Shown here: positions 51,900 through 61,504 of the stretch, piece after piece | Numbering within the stretch: position 1 is the stretch's first letter | How the letters are laid out: each line of letters starts with the position of its first letter | Assembly: GCF_051020765.1 (NCBI RefSeq) | Contig: NW_027469112.1 | Location: forward strand, 930,001-994,000 | Length of the DNA stretch: 64,000 nucleotides | Direction: 5' to 3' | From: Lasioglossum baleicum | Lineage: Eukaryota > Arthropoda > Insecta > Hymenoptera > Halictidae | Program-made: the position numbers and the translations under genes | The notes under the pieces: generated by a model | The model's database searches: none | What the model saw: the letters and a program-made list of their open reading frames with translations, nothing else | Told to the model about the DNA's origin: nothing

Positions 51900-53395
51900 G
51901 CATCCTCTCGCACGTGTTTTTGCTCGACTAGCCATGCGCATCCCATAAAACCTGCGCATGCGCATCCCACAAAACCTGCGCATGCGCATCCCACAAAACC
52001 TCGCAAGTGTTTTTACTCGACTAGCCTGCGGGATGCATCCTCTCGCAAGTGTTTTTACTCGACTAGCCTGCGGGATGCATCCTCTCGCACGTGTTTTTGC
52101 TCGACTAGGCATGCGCATCCCAAAAAACCTGCGCATGCGCATCCCAAAAAACCTGCGCATGCGCATCCCACAAAACCTGCGCATGCGCATCCCACAAAAC
52201 CTCGCACGTGTTTTTACTCGACTAGCCTGCGGGATGCATCCTCTCGCACGTGTTTTTACTCGACTACCCTGCGGGATGCATCGTCTCGCACGTGTTTTTA
52301 CTCGACTAGCCTGCGGGATGCATACTCTCGCACGTGTTTTTACTCGACTAGCCTGCGGGATGCATCCTCTCGCACGTGTTTTTACTCGACTACCCTGCGG
52401 GATGCATCGTCTCGCACGTGTTTTTACTCGACTAGCCTGCGGGATGCATACTCTCGCACGTGTTTTTGCTCGACTAGCCTGCGGGATGCATCCTCTCGCA
52501 CGTGTTTTTGCTCGACTAGCCTGCGGGATGCATCCTCTCGCACGTGTTTTTACTCGACTAGCCTGCGGGATGCATCCTCTCGCACGTGTTTTTACTCGAC
52601 TAGCCTGCGGGATGCATCCTCTCGCACGTGTTTTTACTCGTCTACCCTGCGGGATGCATCGTCTCGCACGTGTTTTTACTCGACTAGCCTGCGGGATGCA
52701 TACTCTCGCACGTGTTTTTACTCGACTAGCCTGCGGGATGCATCCTCTCGCACGTGTTTTTACTCGACTACCCTGCGGGATGCATCGTCTCGCACGTGTT
52801 TTTACTCGACTAGCCTGCGGGATGCATACTCTCGCACGTGTTTTTGCTCGACTAGCCTGCGGGATGCATCCTCTCGCACGTGTTTTTGCTCGACTAGCCT
52901 GCGGGATGCATCCTCTCGCACGTGTTTTTACTCGACTAGCCTGCGGGATGCATCCTCTCGCACGTGTTTTTACTCGACTACCCTGCGGGATGCATCCTCT
53001 CGCACGTGTTTTTGCTCGACTAGCCATGCGCATCCCAAAAAACCTGCGCATGCGCATCCCACAAAACATGCGCATGCGCATCCCACAAAACCTCGCACGT
53101 GTTTTTACTCGACTAGCCTGCGGGATGCATCCTCTCGCACGTGTTTTTACTCGACTAGCCTGCGGGATGCACCCTCTCGCACGTGTTTTTACTCGACTAC
53201 CCTGCGGGATGCATCCTCTCGCACTTGTTTTTGCTCGACTAGCCATGCGCATCCCATAAAACCTGCGCATGCGCATCCCACAAAACCTCGCACGTGTTTT
53301 TACTCGACTAGCCTGCGGGATGCATCCTCTCGCACGTGTTTTTACTCGACTAGCCTGCGGGATGCATCCTCTCGCACGTGTTTTTACTCGACTAG
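51900..53395 (+). repeat. 1,548-bp tandem duplication, copy 1
   Basis: The ATAAAA B unit at 51,944 pairs with 53,492 (1,548 bp). Two CAAGTG units, a four-unit B block, then A units with CTACCC plus CATCGTC and with CATACTC follow in identical order in both copies. The pairing stops at CTAGTCTGC (53,396) against CTAGCCTGC (54,944). Confidence 0.88.
52224..52850 (+). repeat. Nested 126-bp A-unit trimer
   Basis: A trimer of A units (plain, CTACCC with CATCGTC, and CATACTC) recurs. The CCCTGCGGGATGCATCGTC unit starts near 52,266, 52,392, 52,644 and 52,770, with spacings 126, 252 and 126, so 126-bp pairs repeat every 378 bp. The same nest is present in the 1,548-bp partner (53,814-54,400), near 58,430-58,630 and near 63,660-63,860. 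Confidence 0.85.
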
Positions 53396-53447
53396 TCTGC
53401 GGGATGCATCCTCTCGCACGTGTTTTTACTCGACTAGCCTGCAGGAT

Positions 53448-54943
53448 GCATCCTCTCGCACGTGTTTTTGCTCGACTAGCCATGCGCATCCCATAAAACC
53501 TGCGCATGCGCATCCCACAAAACCTGCGCATGCGCATCCCACAAAACCTCGCAAGTGTTTTTACTCGACTAGCCTGCGGGATGCATCCTCTCGCAAGTGT
53601 TTTTACTCGACTAGCCTGCGGGATGCATCCTCTCGCACGTGTTTTTGCTCGACTAGGCATGCGCATCCCAAAAAACCTGCGCATGCGCATCCCAAAAAAC
53701 CTGCGCATGCGCATCTCACAAAACCTGCGCATGCGCATCCCACAAAACCTCGCACGTGTTTTTACTCGACTAGCCTGCGGGATGCATCCTCTCGCACGTG
53801 TTTTTACTCGACTACCCTGCGGGATGCATCGTCTCGCACGTGTTTTTACTCGACTAGCCTGCGGGATGCATACTCTCGCACGTGTTTTTACTCGACTAGC
53901 CTGCGGGATGCATCCTCTCGCACGTGTTTTTACTCGACTACCCTGCGGGATGCATCGTCTCGCACGTGTTTTTACTCGACTAGCCTGCGGGATGCATACT
54001 CTCGCACGTGTTTTTGCTCGACTAGCCTGCGGGATGCATCCTCTCGCACGTGTTTTTGCTCGACTAGCCTGCGGGATGCATCCTCTCGCACGTGTTTTTA
54101 CTCGACTAGCCTGCGGGATGCATCCTCTCGCACGTGTTTTTACTCGACTAGCCTGCGGGATGCATCCTCTCGCACGTGTTTTTACTCGTCTACCCTGCGG
54201 GATGCATCGTCTCGCACGTGTTTTTACTCGACTAGCCTGCGGGATGCATACTCTCGCACGTGTTTTTACTCGACTAGCCTGCGGGATGCATCCTCTCGCA
54301 CGTGTTTTTACTCGACTACCCTGCGGGATGCATCGTCTCGCACGTGTTTTTACTCGACTAGCCTGCGGGATGCATACTCTCGCACGTGTTTTTGCTCGAC
54401 TAGCCTGCGGGATGCATCCTCTCGCACGTGTTTTTGCTCGACTAGCCTGCGGGATGCATCCTCTCGCACGTGTTTTTACTCGACTAGCCTGCGGGATGCA
54501 TCCTCTCGCACGTGTTTTTACTCGACTACCCTGCGGGATGCATCCTCTCGCACGTGTTTTTGCTCGACTAGCCATGCGCATCCCAAAAAACCTGCGCATG
54601 CGCATCCCACAAAACATGCGCATGCGCATCCCACAAAACCTCGCACGTGTTTTTACTCGACTAGCCTGCGGGATGCATCCTCTCGCACGTGTTTTTACTC
54701 GACTAGCCTGCGGGATGCACCCTCTCGCACGTGTTTTTACTCGACTACCCTGCGGGATGCATCCTCTCGCACTTGTTTTTGCTCGACTAGCCATGCGCAT
54801 CCCATAAAACCTGCGCATGCGCATCCCACAAAACCTCGCACGTGTTTTTACTCGACTAGCCTGCGGGATGCATCCTCTCGCACGTGTTTTTACTCGACTA
54901 GCCTGCGGGATGCATCCTCTCGCACGTGTTTTTACTCGACTAG
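53448..54943 (+). repeat. 1,548-bp tandem duplication, copy 2
   Basis: Right partner of 51,900-53,395. The only difference I noticed in about 1.5 kb is GCATCTCAC at 53,711-53,719 for GCATCCCAC, so the duplication is very recent. Confidence 0.88.
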
Positions 54944-56400
54944 CCTGCGGGAAGCATCCTCTCGCACGTGTTTTTACTCGACTTGCCTGCGGGATGCATA
55001 CTCTCGCACGTGTTTTTTCTCGACTAGCCTGCTGGATGCATCCTCTCGCACGTGTTTTTACTCGACTAGCCTGCGGGATGCATCCTCTCGCACGTGTTTT
55101 TGCTCGACTAGCCTGCGGGATGCATCCTCTCGCACGTGTTTTTGCTCGACTAGCCTGCGGGATGCATCCTCTCGCACGTGTTTTTGCTCGACTAGCCTGC
55201 GGGATGCATCCTCTCGCACGTGTTTTTACTCGACTAGCCTGCGGGATGCATCCTCTCGCACGTGTTTTTACTCGACTACCCTGCGGGATGCATCCTCTCG
55301 CACGTGTTTTTGCTCGACTAGCCATGCGCATCCCAAAAACCCTGCGCATGCGCATCCCACAAAACATGCGCATGCGCATCCCACAAAACCTCGCACGTGT
55401 TTTTACTCGACTAGCCTGCGGGATGCATCCTCTCGCACGTGTTTTTACTCGACTAGCCTGCGGGATGCACCCTCTCGCACGTGTTTTTACTCGACTACCC
55501 TGCGGGATGCATCCTCTCGCACTTGTTTTTGCTCGACTAGCCATGCGCATCCCATAAAACCTGCGCATGCGCATCCCACAAAACCTCGCACGTGTTTTTA
55601 CTCGACTAGCCTGCGGGATGCATCCTCTCGCACGTGTTTTTACTCGACTAGCCTGCGGGATGCATCCTCTCGCACGTGTTTTTACTCGACTAGCCTGCAG
55701 GATGCATCCTCTCGCACGTGTTTTTACTCGACTAGCCTGCGGGATGCATCCTCTCGCACGTGTCTTTGCTCGACTAGCCATGCGCATCCCAAAAAACCTG
55801 CGCATGCGCATCCCAAAAAACCTGCGCATGCGCATCCCACAAAACCTCGCACGTGTTTTTACTCGACTAACCTGCGGGATGCATCCTCTCGCACGTGTTT
55901 TTGCTCGGCTAGCCTGCGGGATGCATCCTCTCGCACGTGTTTTTGCTCGACTAGCCATGCGCATCCCAAAAAACCTGCGCATGCGCATCCCACAAAACCT
56001 CGCACGTGTTTGTGCTCGACTAGCCTGCGGGATGCATCCTTTCGCACGTGTTTTTACTCGACTAGCCTGCGGGATGCATCCTCTCGCACGTGTTTTTGCT
56101 CGACTAGCCTGCGGGATGCATCCTCTCGCACGTGTTTGTGCTCGACTAGCCTGCGGGATGCATCCTCTCGCACGTGTTTTTACTCGACTAGCCTGCGGGA
56201 TGCATCCTCTCGCACGTGTTTTTGCTCGACTAGCCTGCGGGATGCATCCTCTCGCACGTGTTTTTGCTCGACTAGCCTGCGGGATGCATCCTCTCGCACG
56301 TGTTTTTACTCGACTAGCCTGCGGGATGCATCCTCTCGCACGTGTTTTTACTCGACTACCCTGCGGGATGCATACTCTCGCACGTGTGTTTGCTCGACTA

Positions 56401-56412
56401 GTCATGCGGGAT
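56401..56412 (+). other. Hybrid B/A junction, larger deletion
   Basis: CTAGTCATGCG of a B-block entry is fused to GGATGCATCC of an A unit. In the intact copies of the same module the two TGCG sites are 344 bp apart (31,472 and 31,816) or 302 bp apart (50,819 and 51,121). Both lengths leave remainder 2 on division by three, which explains the frame shift here. Same microhomology as at 26,231. Confidence 0.8.
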
Positions 56413-59400
56413 GCATCCTCTCGCACGTGTTTTTGCTCGACTAGGCATGCGCATCCCAAAAAACCTGCGCATGCGCATCCCAAAAAACCTGCGCATGCGC
56501 ATCCCACAAAACCTGCGCATGCGCATCCCACAAAACCTCGCACGTGTTTTTACTCGACTAGCCTGCGGTATGCATCCTCTCGCACGTGTTTTTGCTCGAC
56601 TAGCCATGCGCATCCCAAAAAACCTGCGCATGCGCATCCCAAAAAATCTGCGCATGCGCATCCCACAAAACCTGCGCATGCGCATCCCACAAAACCTCGC
56701 ACGTGTTTGTGCTCGACTAGCCTGCGGGATGCATCCTTTCGCACGTGTTTTTACTCGACTAGCCTGCGGGATGCATCCTCTCGCACGTGTTTTTGCTCGA
56801 CTAGCCTGCGGGATGCATCCTCTCGCACGTGTTTTTGCTCGACTAGCCATGCGCATCCCAAAAAACCTGCGCATGCGCATCCCAAAAAATCTGCGCATGC
56901 GCATCCCACAAAACCTGCGCATGCGCATCCCACAAAACCTCGCACGTGTTTGTGCTCGACTAGCCTGCGGGATGCATCCTCTCGCACGTGTTTTTACTCG
57001 ACTAGCCTGCGGGATGCATCCTCTCGCACGTGTTTTTGCTCGACTAGCCTGCGGGATGCATCCTCTCGCAAGTGTTTCTGCTCGACTAGCCTGCGGGATG
57101 CATCCTCTCGCACGTGTTTTTACTCGACTAGCCTGCGGGATGCATCCTCTCGCACGTGTTTTTACTCGACTACCCTGCGGGATGCATCCTCTCGCACGTG
57201 TTTTTGCTCGACTAGCCATGCGCATCCCATAAAACCTGCGCATGCGCATCCCACAAAACCTGCGCATGCGCATCCCACAAAACCTCGCACGTGTTTTTAC
57301 TCGACTAGCCTGCGGGATGCATCCTCTCGCAAGTGTTTTTACTCGACTACCCTGCGGGATGCATCGTCTCGCACGTGTTTTTACTCGACTAGCCTGCGGG
57401 ATGCATACTCTCGCACGTGTTTTTGCTCGACTAGCCTGCGGGATGCATCCTCTCGCACGTGTTTTTGCTCGACTAGCCTGCGGGATGCATCCTCTCGCAC
57501 GTGTTTTTACTCGACTAGCCTGCGGGATGCATCCTCTCGCACGTGTTTTTACTCGACTAGCCTGCGGGATGCATCCTCTCGCACGTGTTTTTACTCGACT
57601 AGCCTGCGGGATGCATCCTCTCGCACGTGTTTTTGCTCGACTAGCCATGCGCATCCCAAAAAACCTGCGCATGCGCATCCCACAAAACCTCGCACGTGTT
57701 TTTACTCGACTAGCCTGCGGGATGCATCCTCTCGCACGTGTTTTTACTCGACTAGCCTGCGGGATGCATCCTCCCGCACGTGTTTTTACTCGACTAGCCT
57801 GCGGGATGCATCCCCTCGCACGTGTTTTTATTCGACTAGCCTGCGGGATGCATCCTCTCGCTCGTGTTTTTACTCGTCTAGCCTGCGGGATGCATCCTCT
57901 CGCACGTGTTTTTACTCGACTAGCCTGCGGGATGCATCCTCTCGCACGTGTTTTTGCTCGACTAGCCTGCGGGATGCATCCTCTCGCACGTGTTTTTGCT
58001 CGACTAGCCTGCGGGATGCATCCTCTAGCACGTGTTTTTGCTCGACTAGCCTGCGGGATGCATCCTCTCGCACGTGTTTTTGCTCGACTAGCCATGCGCA
58101 TCCCAAAAAACCGGCGCATGCGCATCCCACAAAACCTGCGCATGCGCATCCCACAAAACCTCGCACGTGTTTTTACTCGACTAGCCTGCGGGATGCATCC
58201 TCTCGCACGTGTTTTTACTCGACTAGCCTGCGGGATGCATCCTCTCGCACGTGTTTTTACTCGACTAGCCTGCGGGAAGCATCCTCTCGCACGTGTTTTT
58301 ACTCGACTAGCCTGCGGGATGCATCCTCTCGCACGTGTTTTTACTCGACTAGCCTGCGGGATGCATCCTCTCGCACGTGTTTTTACTCGACTAGCCTGCG
58401 GGATGCATCCTCTCGCACGTGTTTTTACTCGTCTACCCTGCGGGATGCATCGTCTCGCACGTGTTTTTACTCGACTAGCCTGCGGGATGCATACTCTCGC
58501 ACGTGTTTTTACTCGACTAGCCTGCGGGATGCATCCTCTCGCACGTGTTTTTACTCGACTACCCTGCGGGATGCATCGTCTCGCACGTGTTTTTACTCGA
58601 CTAGCCTGCGGGATGCATACTCTCGCACGTGTTTTTGCTCGACTAGCCTGCGGGATGCATCCTCTCGCACGTGTTTTTGCTCGACTAGCCTGCGGGATGC
58701 ATCCTCTCGCACGTGTTTTTACTCGACTAGCCTGCGGGATGCATCCTCTCGCACGTGTTTTTACTCGACTACCCTGCGGGATGCATCCTCTCGCACGTGT
58801 TTTTGCTCGACTAGCCATGCGCATCCCAAAAATCCTGCGCATGCGCATCCCACAAAACATGCGCATGCGCATCCCACAAAACCTCGCACGTGTTTTTACT
58901 CGACTAGCCTGCGGGATGCATCCTCTCGCACGTGTTTTTACTCGACTAGCCTGCGGGATGCACCCTCTCGCACGTGTTTTTACTCGACTACCCTGCGGGA
59001 TGCATCCTCTCGCACTTGTTTTTGCTCGACTAGCCATGCGCATCCCATAAAACCTGCGCATGCGCATCCCACAAAACCTCGCACGTGTTTTTACTCGACT
59101 AGCCTGCGGGATGCATCCTCTCGCACGTGTTTTTACTCGACTAGCCTGCGGGATGCATCCTCTCGCACGTGTTTTTACTCGACTAGTCTGCGGGATGCAT
59201 CCTCTCGCACGTGTTTTTACTCGACTAGCCTGCAGGATGCATCCTCTCGCACGTGTTTTTACTCGACTAGCCTGCGGGATGCATCCTCTCGCACGTGTCT
59301 TTGCTCGACTAGCCATGCGCATCCCAAAAAACCTGCGCATGCGCATCCCAAAAAACCTGCGCATGCGCATCCCACAAAACCTCGCACGTGTTTTTACTCG

Positions 59401-61492
59401 ACTAGCCTGCGGGATGCATCCTCTCGCACGTGTTTTTGCTCGGCTAGCCTGCGGGATGCCTCCTCTCGCACGTGTTTTTGCTCGACTAGCCATGCGCATC
59501 CCAAAAAACCTGCGCATGCGCATCCCACAAAACCTCGCACGTGTTTGTGCTCGACTAGCCTGCGGGATGCATCCTTTCGCACGTGTTTTTACTCGACTAG
59601 CCTGCGGGATGCATCCTCTCGCACGTGTTTGTGCTCGACTAGCCTGCGGGATGCATCCTCTCGCACGTGTTTTTACTCGACTAGCCTGCGGGATGCATCC
59701 TCTCGCACGTGTTTTTACTCGACTAGCCTGCGGGATGCATCCTCTCGCACGTGTTTTTACTCGACTAGCCTGCGGGAAGCATCCTCTCGCACGTGTTTTT
59801 ACTCGACTTGCCTGCGGGATGCATACTCTCGCACGTGTTTTTTCTCGACTAGCCTGCTGGATGCATCCTCTCGCACGTGTTTTTACTCGACTAGCCTGCG
59901 GGATGCATCCTCTCGCACGTGTTTTTGCTCGACTAGCCTGCGGGATGCATCCTCTCGCACGTGTTTTTGCTCGACTAGCCTGCGGGATGCATCCTCTCGC
60001 ACGTGTTTTTGCTCGACTAGGCATGCGCATCCCAAAAAACCTGCGCATGCGCATCCCAAAAAACCTGCGCATGCGCATCCCACAAAACCTGCGCATGCGC
60101 ATCCCACAAAACCTCGCACGTGTTTTTACTCGACTAGCCTGCGGGATGCATACTCTCGCACGTGTTTTTGCTCGACTAGCCTGCGGGATGCATCCTCTCG
60201 CACGTGTTTTTGCTCGACTAGCCTGCGGGATGCATCCTCTCGCACGTGTTTTTACTCGACTAGCCTGCGGGATGCATCCTCTCGCACGTGTTTTTACTCG
60301 ACTACCCTGCGGGATGCATCCTCTCGCACGTGTTTTTGCTCGACTAGCCATGCGCATCCCAAAAAACCTGCGCATGCGCATCCCACAAAACATGCGCATG
60401 CGCATCCCACAAAACATGCGCATGCGCATCCCACAAAACCTCGCACGTGTTTTTACTCGACTAGCCTGCGGGATGCATCCTCTCGCACGTGTTTTTACTC
60501 GACTAGCCTGCGGGATGCACCCTCTCGCACGTGTTTTTACTCGACTACCCTGCGGGATGCATCCTCTCGCACTTGTTTTTGCTCGACTAGCCATGCGCAT
60601 CCCATAAAACCTGCGCATGCGCATCCCACAAAACCTCGCACGTGTTTTTACTCGACTAGCCTGCGGGATGCATCCTCTCGCACGTGTTTTTACTCGACTA
60701 GCCTGCGGGATGCATCCTCTCGCACGTGTTTTTACTCGACTAGTCTGCGGGATGCATCCTCTCGCACGTGTTTTTACTCGACTAGCCTGCAGGATGCATC
60801 CTCCCGCACGTGTTTTTACTCGACTAGCCTGCGGGATGCATCCTCTCGCACGTGTCTTTGCTCGACTAGCCATGCGCATCCCAAAAAACCTGCGCATGCG
60901 CATCCCAAAAAACCTGCGCATGCGCATCCCACAAAACCTCGCACGTGTTTTTACTCGACTAACCTGCGGGATGCATCCTCTCGCACGTGTTTTTGCTCGG
61001 CTAGCCTGCGGGATGCATCCTCTCGCACGTGTTTTTGCTCGACTAGCCATGCGCATCCCAAAAAACCTGCGCATGCGCATCCCACAAAACCTCGCACGTG
61101 TTTGTGCTCGACTAGCCTGCGGGATGCATCCTTTCGCACGTGTTTTTACTCGACTAGCCTGCGGGATGCATCCTCTCGCACGTGTTTTTGCTCGACTAGC
61201 CTGCGGGATGCATCCTCTCGCACGTGTTTGTGCTCGACTAGCCTGCGGGATGCATCCTCTCGCACGTGTTTTTACTCGACTAGCCTGCGGGATGCATCCT
61301 CTCGCACGTGTTTTTGCTCGACTAGCCTGCGGGATGCATCCTCTCGCACGTGTTTTTGCTCGACTAGCCTGCGGGATGCATCCTCTCGCACGTGTTTTTA
61401 CTCGACTAGCCTGCGGGATGCATCCTCTCGCACGTGTTTTTACTCGACTACCCTGCGGGATGCATACTCTCGCACGTGTGTTTGCTCGACTA

Positions 61493-61504
61493 GTCATGCG
61501 GGAT
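61493..61504 (+). other. Copy of the hybrid B/A junction
   Basis: Identical junction exactly 5,092 bp after the one at 56,401, inside duplicated flanks. It is therefore one deletion event copied by a later duplication, not an independent deletion. Confidence 0.85.
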
